A stretch of DNA of 64,000 nt from contig JAXGGA010003011.1 in the NCBI GenBank assembly GCA_038373865.1, positions 46,380-110,379 on the forward strand, read 5' to 3'. This stretch comes from Uloborus plumipes (Eukaryota; Arthropoda; Arachnida; Araneae; Uloboridae). The notes under the pieces were generated by a model. That model was given only the letters and a program-made list of their open reading frames with translations, was not told where the DNA came from and searched no databases. Shown here in pieces: positions 34,931 through 45,031 of the stretch (position 1 is the first letter of the stretch; the number at the start of each line of letters is the position of its first letter). The position numbers and the translations under genes were made by a program.

Positions 34931-36310
34931 ACACGCCCTTAGGGAAAACAATGATCCTACTCGAAACATAGATCTAGAAAACTACACCGAACCGTCGGAA
35001 AAAATGTGATTCGATGAAATGCATTGTTAGTAGCAGGCCACTTTAACTAACTCAGCTAAAAGGTATTTCTCCTGGGATAACAAATATATTTGAAGTGTTT
35101 AAATATTTCAAAAAAAAAAAATGTCCTGCGATTTACCGTTCAGATTTTAACAACAAAATAGAACTGTAGTTCACACAATCCATTAATGAGTTTCAAATTG
35201 CATGTTTAGAGAAACTTGGAGCATAATTTTGCTGATGAGTTTTCAGACCCAAGGGGAGTAGAACTCAGGTTACCTTACTGAATGATAAGGTACATATTAA
35301 AGCAATGCATACTACTACTACTACTACTACTAATAATAATAATAATAATAATAATAATTAAACAAAATAAATTTGTTTCGGTAGAACAAAAAAAATGTGA
35401 ATCAATTCTTGATTTTTCGCCGAAAGTGGCGGAAAATATCTTGAAAATGCTGCCTTGTTTTTGAAATTTGATGAATTATTGAAACAGTTATCGCGTTGTT
35501 ACAAAAAAAAAAAGCAACTTTAAGAAATAATATACTGGATAGCCAGCGTGAATAATTGGCGCTTGACAGAAATCTTCTTCAAAAATTCGATTTTTAACGG
35601 AAATTTTTAGAAAAACAGGCACAAAGTGAATTGTTATTTTTCGCCGATTTAGAAGAAAATGAAACGATGCCTTACGTTCGTAGTTTTATGAAGTATTAAG
35701 GAAGCAGTAAAGACAGTAAAAAAAAAAAAAAAACACCTTTAAGAAATATTACTTATGCTGAATTACTATGCTAAAATAAACATTTTTTTTTTTTTTGTGA
35801 ACGTTTAAATTATATATTCTAGGAAATTTGAATCAAAATTAACCGGTGAAAAAAAGTCAACCAAAAGCGAAAAAACCAAAAACATGCTCAAACCTATGAT
35901 CTTTGCAACGATCTATCCAACCACACTGCTGCATCTTTGGTTTCGAATGCTATTCATTAAAGTGATGCGTAAAGAAAAACAGAAAAAAAATGTTTTATAC
36001 ATTTTTTTAAATCCATTTTTAGATAGTGGGTCGATTTTTCGTCAATAGCCGACACTATAAACTTTAAAATGAGGAGCAATCATGCAATTTGATGTAAAAA
36101 AAGAGGAAACTCTCACGTGGTAACAGAAAGCAGGCTAGAGAAATAATATACAAAATTGAATCAATTGAACAAAAACTTTTGTGCGTAATATGTCTGAAAT
36201 TTAATCCACAAGTTTTAGGTTAAGCATTTCGACAACAGCAAATTGAGGAAGCAATTTTTTCCCTTCTGCATCGTAAAAAGCTAGGAATAATCTGAGTTTA
36301 AAATTAGTTT
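34931..36310. other. No recognised feature except a microsatellite
   Basis: AT-rich, about 1.4 kb. The ACT/AAT trinucleotide run at 35309-35358 is the only structured piece. Confidence 0.5.
35309..35358. repeat. Compound (ACT)n(AAT)n microsatellite
   Basis: About seven ACT units are followed by about nine AAT units without interruption. Confidence 0.95.
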
Positions 36311-36312
36311 TA

Positions 36313-36661
36313 CACTGCGAAAAATGAATGTTGTTTTTACACTATAATATAGCTAATTTTACAGTAATAAACTAAAATTTCTACTTTTACAGTACTAATC
36401 TGTAAAATTGCTAATTTTACAGTATATTACCGTGCATTTTACAGCTTTAAACTGGAACCTCTGCTACCAGTACTATACGGTTACAGTTATATACAAATTA
36501 TTGCCGTTGTTTTTACAACGGCAATAAACTAAAATTTCTAACTTAACAGTAAGAAACTGTTTGCTAGTTTTACAGTTTATGACTGTGCATTTTACAATTT
36601 TATATTGGAAAATCGGCTGCCAGTATTATACTGCAAAAACAACAATTCATTCTTTGCAGTG
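36313..36661. mobile_element. CACTGC/TACAGT miniature element, intact ends
   Basis: 349 bp, from CACTGCGAAAAATGAATG to CATTCTTTGCAGTG, flanked by TA (36311-36312 and 36662-36663). This is the cleanest copy for defining family ends and target site. The body is in the opposite orientation to the copies at 32679 and 39896. Confidence 0.9.
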
Positions 36662-36663
36662 TA

Positions 36664-37980
36664 TTTACTATGTATAATTTTTCTATGTAAAGAAATGTGG
36701 AGTAAAGTGAAATAACGGGGCAAAGTGAAATAGTAAGGTTTTTAGTTTGTAGCGCCACATAATTAGCAATATTTTAATTATGTTCTCAAACGTATTGTTG
36801 ATTCCAATCAGAAAATAAATAGCATTGAAGATCAAGGAAAATGTCATTAAAAGTCATTTTCTAAATTTAATGCACAGATTGTAATACTTTTGTCATCAAA
36901 AATAAGTTGGTTGGTGTAACATGATGAAGATTGTGTGACTTACATTTTAATTATTAATAAAGATTCACTGATGTTCAGTGCAGTTCTTATTTATTTAAAA
37001 TTAGGCACGTTTTGATTTTACAAATTTTAATTTTCTTAAGTCTTATACACGTGATGGCTCATAATATTAGTGATCTTCTGTCAGCTGTAAATAAAAAAGT
37101 CATTGAATTTGTCTGACGGCAAAAAAAAAAAAAAAAAAGGAAAAATTGATTCTAATTATTTTGTGCAGATAACACAGAAACGATGCGAAAACTGAATTTT
37201 TACTTTCACTTATAAGTTCATTTCTTATCAAAATGCTTTTTTTCTTATCTATAAAATATTACAGTTTATTCGAAACGTAAAGAAAAAAAAAACAAATTTA
37301 ATTAATTTTTTTCACATCAAAATAAATTGATATTCTTTAAAGCGATTAGGATATGAGTTTCGACACATTTTCTAATGAATCCACAAACTATAGCCAAAGG
37401 AACACTCATTGTTAAAATAAAAACAAGTTGAATTTTTTCTAATCTCTCATTTTTTTACATATTCATACTTCAGTGCTAAAAATAAAAACAACTGTATAAA
37501 GCTATTTTGATTGTGAAACATAGCACAATTGTATATTCTCTATGTGAACTTATGTGGTATTTTCATCACAAAACTGCTTGAAATTGTGTTAGGCACTGTA
37601 ATGAACATTTTGGTGATATGTTGAGGTTTTGTTTTATCTTACTTTTTACAGTTATGTCACTGTTATCTATTTAAAGTGGTGGGAATGATTTTGTTGCATT
37701 GCGAAACAGAGCGTAGAGACGTAATTGAAAGTTGTTGAAAAATATCCTTTTTTCTGCAAACCGTATTAACTATCAACTGTTTTGTGAAAACGCACTGACT
37801 TGTGAAAAGTTGTTCCAAAAGTTCAATACAAATAATATAATAAAACAAAAAGGTGGTATTAGTTGCGCATTTCTTTCAGGAAAGAATTTTTAAACTTTGA
37901 GCAAAAGACGAATTTAGTGGAATGTCTTTTTTTTAGTAAAAATAAACGCACAAAACAATTGTTAAAATTTAAACTTAAAA
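36664..37980. other. No recognised feature except AAAGTGAAATA words
   Basis: AT-rich. Two copies of AAAGTGAAATA lie at about 36714-36736, the word also seen at 50812-51706. No gene is supported. Confidence 0.5.
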
Positions 37981-37984
37981 TTAA

Positions 37985-39775
37985 CCCATTAATGCCTGAC
38001 ATTTTATTTTTCAACGATACTTTGTATACTGGTTACAAATAGTGTTTAATGGACAGGAAAAATAGTTAACAAATTATCATGTAAAAAATAAATTTTTTAT
38101 TTAAGAAAGAAAAATCGTCCCTAAAAAGGGACGCTAGGCACCAGAGGGTACATACTTTTTTACCAAAATTTTTTTTCTGCCTACGATGTAATATTGAAAA
38201 TGACAATTTATAAGAAGAAATAAAAGCAGGAATTAACATAAACTGGGAAGTAGATTCAGAGAACAAGGAAATATTGGTGTTGTTGAGTATGAAAGTCAGC
38301 AAAACATTTGTTCTGCAAACCTACGTATTGCATTTGCTGCATTCCGATAAGGTCTTTTACTTCAATGGGCACATCTTACCTGAGTCTTATTTAAAACAAT
38401 ATAACAACTAGCCCCATAATACCTAACTCAACTCTCTTGAGCTCAATGCATGTTGTACAGCAGCTTTTAAAATAAAAATGAAGAGCTGCTACCACCATTT
38501 TTTAGAGTGGATCAAAAGCCGGTAGTTCCCGATATTTGATGCATGGGATCTTTTTCCCTATGCAACGTTTGTATTGAGCAACCATATATATTTGGTTCAT
38601 CAATTTCAATTACTTTCTTTTCGCTGTTGGACAATCGCTTAGCCTTTACAATAGGATAAACTCCATGAAGATTCAATGCAATAGTTATGACATTGCTATT
38701 ATTCCACCGAACCAACGTAATATTATTTTACCTGTCATCGACATTTATTCAAAACTTCCTCTCTTTTCTTTTTTGAACAACGTAACTTCAGTTCATGAGC
38801 ATTTTTTAATCCGATTCTTGCACAAAACCTTGCTGAGACAAATAATCACGTAGGAGCGCAAGAGAAGTAAATAAATTCTCACAGTAGAGATCAAAATTGG
38901 CATGCTCAGGGAATTCTGAAATTAAATCTGCACCCCCCCCCCTTTCCCAAACAACAGACACATATGCAATCCTTGAATTCTTCATCAAGGTGAAATGCTA
39001 AGCTTCTGAAACAGCTTAGGGCTTCTTCCCCCCCCCCCAACAGTCAGACTAAACAATAATAAACACCTAAATGCATAATGGAAAAGTAATGAAATATAAG
39101 GAATAATTAGTGTTTTAAAGAATTACATTTTTGAAATAGCTTTCTTTCAAAATTTACCTTGAGTACTTTTTGTAATTAAAAAAAAGAAGAGAAAATATTT
39201 AAGAACATTGTATAATTAAGTTTAGATATATTAATTAATTTAATTTAATTAGATTTTGAAAATAAAATAAGTTTTAAAAATGACAATTATTATCTGTTTT
39301 TCAGTCTAAAAACATTTACTAACTTCTTTGATATAAATTATAGATTCTAAGCAAGAAATCAGCAACGGTTAAACAATGCTGCCTTTGGTGCCTAGCGTCC
39401 CTTTTTAGGGACGTTCTTAAATTACTATAAAATCCTAAAAAAATTTAAAATTTACAAAATTGCAAAAAAAGGTAAACTAAAACATTGATCAAAGTAGCAC
39501 CTATATCAAACACACATAGATTTACTTGTTAATAACTTTAAAAACTTAGCTTTTTGTTCTTGACATTGCGAACGATGTAATTTTTGATAAAGATCAAAAT
39601 CAAATGGCTACAGATCACACTTTACAGCGGTTATGTGCTGCAATCTGTTAATACAGAATTGAAGCAATACCAAAGTAATAATTGAACACAATTATTTGGT
39701 TGAAATGTTCATTTTTGGAAAATTCAGACACACTTTTCGGACCGTTTCTAAAAAGGGACGCTAGGCATTAATGGG
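37985..39775 (-). mobile_element. piggyBac-like element relic (1791 bp)
   Basis: TTAA flanks both sides (37981-37984 and 39776-39779). The ends CCCATTAATGCC and GGCATTAATGGG are perfect inverted repeats. A word GGGACGCTAGGCA occurs near 38127, 39390 (reverse) and 39754, preceded by AAAAAGGGACG. The minus strand holds a degenerate piggyBac transposase. Confidence 0.93.
38420..39000 (-). pseudogene. piggyBac-type transposase, degenerate
   Basis: Reading down the minus strand, FPEHANFDLYCENLFTSLAL (within 38806-38988) matches the family block around the catalytic Asp in 'FDNFFTS', with Cys-Glu where Phe-Asp is usual. Next come a weakly conserved segment with stops and then VRWNNSNVITIALNLHGVYP and KKVIEIDEPNIYG (38512-38715). 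These correspond to the 'W.D...V..S......P...KR' region and the following proline/asparagine motif. Further down, KKWW-QLFIFILKAAVQHAL (38440-38506) matches the conserved KKWW...D..V.NA segment near the C-terminus. Several stops and frameshifts, and a lost acidic residue, indicate a dead gene. The N-terminal half is not recognisable. Two open frames are separated by about 90 bp. Confidence 0.88.
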
Positions 39776-39895
39776 TTAACAAAATATGTGTTCGAAAAGA
39801 AACATGGATTCGAAATAGGTAAATAGGTTTAAAGAGTGCCGTACCGAGTAACACATAGGCCCAGTAACCGAATCTCGCGTATTCTCTAATTACAA

Positions 39896-40275
39896 CACTG
39901 CAAAAAATGAGCTGTTGTTTTTACAGTATAATACTGGTAGCCGAGGTTCCAATTCAAAACTGTAAAATGCGCCTTAATAAGCTGTAAAACTAGCAACTTC
40001 ACAGTTTCTTACTGTAAAGTTAGCAATTTTACAGTTTATTGCCGGGAAATTTAGCTGTATTATACTGTAAAAGCAACTGGCAGCAGAGGTTCCAGTTGAA
40101 AACTGCAAAATGCACGGTAAAAAACTTAAATTAGTAATTTTAGTTTATTACTGTAAAACTAGCTATTTTGCAGTATAGTGCTGTGAGAGTAGCAATTTTA
40201 CAGTTTATTACTGTAAAATTAGAAATTTTTAGTTTATTACTATAAAATAAACTGTATTCTACTGTAAAAATAACT
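39896..40275. mobile_element. CACTGC/TACAGT miniature element, right end lost
   Basis: It starts CACTGCAAAAAATGAGCTG and runs through the family modules 'aatactggtagccgaggttcc' and AATTTTACAGTTTATTAC. The right end is not clear. It preserves the uninterrupted 'tttttacagtataatactgg' that is split in the copy at 13135. Confidence 0.78.
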
Positions 40276-40432
40276 ATAATCCTCACTCAGAGCATATTCA
40301 TTCACGGTACATATATATATATGTACATGTGTGAGTGTATACACAAATTATTTAGGGTCAGAAGTTAAAAATTTACTAGCTGCGTAGCCCGGCGTTGCAC
40401 GGGCTGTAATGTAGTGAAGGCAGTTTGAGAAA

Positions 40433-40621
40433 ACTACTCGCCACCAAGGCGACTCGCCTTTAAAGAAATGAGGAAAGTTTAAACAGCTTACTCGCCGTCA
40501 AGGCGGCTCGCCTTTACAGTAGCGAGGAAAGTTTCAATTCACTACTCGCCGCCAAGGCGGCTAGCCTTTAAAGTACCAAGGAAAAGTTTAATAAACTACT
40601 CCCCGCTAAAGCGGCTCGCTA
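40433..40621. repeat. Four tandem ~54-bp units with GCCGCCAAGGCGGC dyad
   Basis: Units start at about 40433, 40488, 40541 and 40595. Each begins ACTACTCGCC and holds the self-complementary core GCCGCCAAGGCGGC or a mutated form, followed by 'tcgcctttaaagta' and 'gaggaaagttt'. They are GC-richer than the surroundings. They sit about 60 bp inside the Helitron 3' end. Confidence 0.9.
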
Positions 40622-40820
40622 AAAAGCTTTCCTGCATCAAAGAATCAATCGAATTATTTGCACATTCTTCCTCAAAAATAAAGACGATGTCAAGTAGCGC
40701 ATACTTAGCACTCTCCCTAAATTACAAATAAAATTCCTTTCCAAAAACAATTATTTCCAAACCGCTTTCTTCCGGTAAAATTAATTGCAAAATTCTAAAC
40801 GAAAAAGTTCTTTTAATATT

Positions 40821-41760
40821 TGGATCGAAGCCAGAAAAAGTCCCTTCTAAAAACAGCAATTGCAATTTTATTTAAAAACACATTTTCAAAATGGTACCTG
40901 AGAAAAAATATGTCATTAATAATTAGAATAAAAACAATTGTTAGAACTTTGTTATAACACGTATTCAAAATGACAATGAAAAAAATAACACTCTTTCATT
41001 TTAAAAAGTTCAACTTAATTAACGTTTTAATTCAAAATCGCAACGGAAAGAAATAAATATCTTGGAATTTTAAATAGTTCAATAATTTAATTAACGTTTT
41101 AATTCAAAATGGCAACGGTAAGAAAAAATGTCTTGGAAGTTTAATCATTTATTAGGCTTAATCGCTTTAAATTTGACTACTTATTAATTAAACATTCGCT
41201 TTAAATTTGACTACTTATGGATCGCAGCCAGAAAAAGTCCCTTCTAAAAACAGCAATTGCAATTTTATTTAAAAACACATTTTCAAAATGGTACCTGAGA
41301 AAAAATATGTCATTAATAATTAGAATAAAAACAATTGTTAGAACTTTGTTATAACACGTATTTAAAATGACAATGGAAAAAAATAACACTCTTTCATTTT
41401 AAAAAGTTCAATTTAATTAACGTTTTAATTTAGGGCCGAATTCAAGTGAAACACCATTGCAGTCGCTTCGAGGCGATCGCATATTGCAACCGCTACTGTA
41501 AGTCGAATTCAAGTGAATTCGTTTCACTTGAATCCAAATTTTGGAATTTGCGATTGCATTGGTGAGTTGCGATCGTCCGTGTTTCACTTGAATTCCTGCC
41601 TTAAAATCGCAACGGAAAGAAATAAATATCTTGGAATTTTAAATAGTTCAATAATTTAATTAACGTTTTAATTCAAAATGGCAACGGTAAGAAAAAATGT
41701 CTTGGAAGTTTAATCATTTATTAGGCTTAATCGCTTAAATTTGACTACTTATTAATTGAT
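40821..41760. repeat. Direct duplication inside the Helitron (two copies)
   Basis: Copy A (about 40821-41187) and copy B (about 41218-41760) are nearly identical, starting 'tggatcgaagccagaaaaag' and ending 'gactacttattaatt'. Copy B is longer because of the 168-bp element at 41433-41600. The minus-strand open frame at 41201-41389 comes from this repeat. Confidence 0.9.
41433..41600. mobile_element. Harbinger-like 168-bp miniature element
   Basis: The ends GGGCCGAATTCAAGTGAAAC and GTTTCACTTGAATTCCTGCC are inverted, with TTA duplicated on each side (41430-41432 and 41601-41603). Copy A of the host duplication has the empty site ('ttttaattcaaaatcg'). The TTA target and GGGCC end fit PIF/Harbinger. 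An inner inverted pair, TTCAAGTGAA / TTCACTTGAA, makes it strongly self-complementary. Confidence 0.9.
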
Positions 41761-41933
41761 ATCTTCGCTAATTAAAATCGTATAATTATATAGATTGAAA
41801 CTAATGAAGCCTGAAAAATTACCTATCTATCGGTACCTGGTTCGACTTTCAGTTCATTGGCGTTCAGGAGAAAGAAGCGTGACATAGAAAGATAGTTAGA
41901 AAGAAAGATACTCAGTTTTTAATATAAGTAGAT

Positions 41934-42481
41934 TGACCCAGTCAAAGTTCTTTATTGGTGTTATGTGTTAAGCAAAAAAAAAGTGCAATGCTGTTTTTAA
42001 TTAATATAATTTTAATCATCTGTCACGTGCAAGATACACCTTTAGACATCAGTTTTAAACTTCCCAGTTCTAACGAAATACCCTTCTAGTCTATTGTTAT
42101 TTTATTTTAAATACATACTTTGTTTTCCTACTGCTTTTTCTTTTAATTAATTAATTTATTTTTATGTTTTAGTGTTAGTTTCACCAAAAGCAAACAAACA
42201 GTCTGCCATTAAACAGAAAATTTTGTCCTGCACTTGAGGACAAAGTCTAAAACGAAAGACTCCATTTCCTTTTTTTTTTTTTTTACCTTAGCAAATCTCT
42301 TTTACACAGAAATTATAAATGCTTAGCCAAATTATATTTCTCATTTGTTTTAGTTTTACACAATTTGCTTAGCTTTTACATAGAATAACTATTGTCGTAC
42401 ATTATGAGTCGAGCAGTAGTAAATCACTGTAACGAATTTATGTTTGAGTACTTTTTTATTAATTGAAAATCTTTTTTTGCA
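41934..42481. other. No recognised feature
   Basis: AT-rich sequence without supported features. Confidence 0.5.
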
Positions 42482-42485
42482 TTAA

Positions 42486-43005
42486 CCCATTTATGACCAA
42501 GTGTTTTTTAACAATTTTTTTTTCAGTTTTTATCTGCTTAAAACTCTTACTTGGAATGGTTTACATACATTTTAGGCCTAAAATTGTTTGCCGTTGCCAT
42601 ATTTATTAAGTTATTTAACGTCCTGTTTATGGGATATTTTGCAGATATGTGAGCAAAATACGACCTTACTTGACTTTACTTTTGCAAAGTAACATTACAG
42701 AAGGCATCTCTGATCAATTTTAAGCAAATCATTTTAAAATGGTTTAATTTTATGAAAAATAATTCGCCAAATAAAAATTACTTTCTGTGGCTACCCATGT
42801 TGGATCTTTGCTTGACTGATTTGTATGAAAATAGCTGTCAATAAATAAACTCTGACGTCCAAATAGTGGCTCTAACAGGTTTTCTCGAGAAGAAGGACTA
42901 TTTAGCTTGTGAAAAACAGCTTTAGTAAAAGGATATACACATTACAGGTTTTTGTATACAGTAATTAATAAGCGTCCCGTTTTTAGGCTACTGGGCATAA
43001 ATGGG
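42486..43005. mobile_element. piggyBac-like miniature element, copy 2
   Basis: TTAA flanks both sides (42482-42485 and 43006-43009). The ends CCCATTTATG and CATAAATGGG are perfect inverted repeats. It aligns end to end with copy 1 at 545-1069. The right end has GCGTCCCGTTTTTAGG, a word shared with the 1.8-kb piggyBac relic only 2.7 kb away. Confidence 0.9.
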
Positions 43006-43009
43006 TTAA

Positions 43010-43546
43010 TAGTTATCAATATTTAATTTTTATCCTTACTCGGTATTGACTGACTGCATAGTAAAAATTTGGCTGAGTGACTAGTACTCGGCAAACTGGA
43101 TGAGTTGGGAGAGTGCTGATTATTTACTGAGTACTCGGTACGGAGTCAATTTGAAGTTAATCTTAAAATGTTACTGCGTTGCATTCATTTGAAGTGACAG
43201 TTATTCAGGATATAAATCTCTCTAGGAAGATGATTACAAAAGTGTTTAGACATATTGAGGATTAAGCTCTGTCTAGGAACGTAAAGAAAGTAAATGATCT
43301 AAAGTTAAATAAACTGGGAAAGAAAACACTTTTAAAAAAATAATTAAGTAAAAATCCAATATGCATGAGTGTAAAAAATGGTTTTCTCCTCTTATAGCAA
43401 GTTTCAGAACTCAATTGCGTAATTTTATAAACAAATAAAAATTAAATTCCTTCAATTTTACATTCATGAGTTATTTAAACTTCTAAACTACATACGAGTT
43501 ATTTAAACTACTACGGTTTATTCAAAAAATACTGTTGCGTTAAAAT
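43010..43546. other. No recognised feature
   Basis: AT-rich sequence; words like GAGTACTCGG recur near 43085-43145 without defined borders. Confidence 0.5.
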
Positions 43547-43548
43547 TA

Positions 43549-45029
43549 CAGTGCGGCACAAACTTTTAAGCACAATGCAAATAAATAAAGACCTAATTCA
43601 GTCAAGTGCTTTGAAACTTGTACTGTAAGTAGACAATATGATCCTAAATACGTGTCGCTGGAGTTTTGAAAAATATAACCGACGCAAAAATCAGAAAATA
43701 CAAAAGATATTTAATTGCTGTCTTAAAAGTTTACGTACAAGTCAGATTTTATGCAAATATCTTAAACGTAATTGGTGGAAGAAAGGCGGGCATTTTTTCT
43801 TTAGACTATAAAATGCAGACAAAGATTTCTCAATGAATAATTAAAATCCCAAAATATCTAGTTCTCGCCTGAAGAAGATGATAAAATTTGAGAATAAATC
43901 CACTTTGCTAATTTTTCGTCATTTGAATCACGTCCTAGGTTGTTAGTGCATAGTGTTTTACTGTGAGGAGAGCATTTCAAATATGCGTATCGATCAAAAA
44001 AGGCAAGAAAAACTAAATTTCGTAAGGACGAAGGAATTGAAAACACGGCTCGAGCTGACAATTTGTGTCTTAATCCTAGAGAACTTCAACTTGGATCCAA
44101 AAGAGCACGTGACAGCTTAAGTATATAACTGAATCAGGATTCATCAAAAAACAAAAGAACAAGTGCTTGGGCCCTTTCGGAAACAGTGTCCCAAATAAGC
44201 CAGATTTTAATGGGAAAAACAGCACACGTATCATTGTGACTGAAAAATGAAAAATACTTTCTCTGATGAAAATATATTAAAGTTTCATGGCCTAGATGGA
44301 TTGTAATTCTTTTCGCGTGAATTGAGGAAAGATCCGAACAGCATATGCTGCAGACAACAAGATGATAGTTTGCTAGTAGGAGTACCTCTCTTTATTTCCT
44401 GAATGTACACAAAATTCAATGAACTGTTAAGCAATTATGAATGAACATTTTTTGCCATTTCGTGAACTCAATGGTGCTCCGAAGCGAGTCTTTTAACAAA
44501 ACAACGCATCAATACGCACTTCCCACTGTACAAAAGAATTGCTTTAGTCTCAGAATACCAGCATGATAAACTAGCATGCACTAATCATAGATCTTAATTT
44601 GATAGAGACCGTCTAGAAATCATCTCACGTGGCTTCTACAAGTAAAGGGAGCAGTGTTATTCGGTGAAAGAGCTCAAATCAGCGATTAATAAAGCCTGGG
44701 ACAGATTTGCCCCCAAAACACAGCATAATTTCTTGCTGTCAATTGAAAATCACGCATTCCTTCTCGTCAGGTGCAATGAAATTACCACATACAACTAAAG
44801 AACTTTTACGCAATGTGGAATGTAAATATTTCGTTTTAATGCACTCTTGCGAAGCAGAAAAAATTGTTTTTAAATAAATTATTAATTTCTTTTTAATGAA
44901 CTGTTTCCAAATTCAACGTATGAACTTATACCATTGATATGATACAGTAAAACTTTCAAAGCATACCGACGAGTATGTTTTAATTTATTTAAAAAAAGTA
45001 GTTTGCCCTTAAACTTTTGCGTCGCACTA
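43549..45029 (+). mobile_element. Tc1-like element relic (TA TSD), 1481 bp
   Basis: The left end CAGTGCGGCACAAACTTTTA and the right end TTAAACTTTTGCGTCGCACTA are inverted, with TA outside (43547-43548 and 45030-45031). The interior holds a degenerate Tc1-superfamily transposase on the plus strand, of a different lineage from the one at 19425. Confidence 0.88.
44255..44815 (+). pseudogene. Tc1-superfamily DD34E transposase fragment, degenerate
   Basis: The catalytic core is traceable in two frames. FSDENILKFHGLDG carries the first Asp (44265-44267), followed by RELRKDP and CCRQQDDSLLVG, the 'RQQGGGS...VWG' position. The second acidic motif reads QNNASIRTSHCTKELL, where Asn (44500-44502) replaces the expected Asp of QDNA. 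DLNLIETV supplies the Glu (44605-44607), in the same frame and 34 residues after that Asn, fitting DD34E spacing. EIISRGFYK and YSVKELKSAINKAWDRFAPK match the C-terminal region. Stops and shifts are frequent and no N-terminal DNA-binding domain was recognised, so the gene is dead. Confidence 0.85.
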
Positions 45030-45031
45030 TA

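Larger units (their letters stand above)
40376..41932 (-). mobile_element. Non-autonomous Helitron, minus orientation
   Basis: On the minus strand the 3' end reads AGCCCGTGCAACGCCGGGCT, then ACGCAGCTAG|T: a GC hairpin followed by CTAG. The 5' end is most likely A|TCTACTTATATTAAAAACTG at 41932. A second candidate start, TCTATATAATTATACG, lies at 41794, so the 5' border is uncertain by about 140 bp. The interior holds four 54-bp units, a direct duplication of about 370 bp, and a 168-bp Harbinger-like insertion. No helicase gene. Confidence 0.8.

Noticed and set aside
35282..35464. 60-residue frame with poly-Leu/Ile
   Set aside because: It is the translated ACT/AAT microsatellite.
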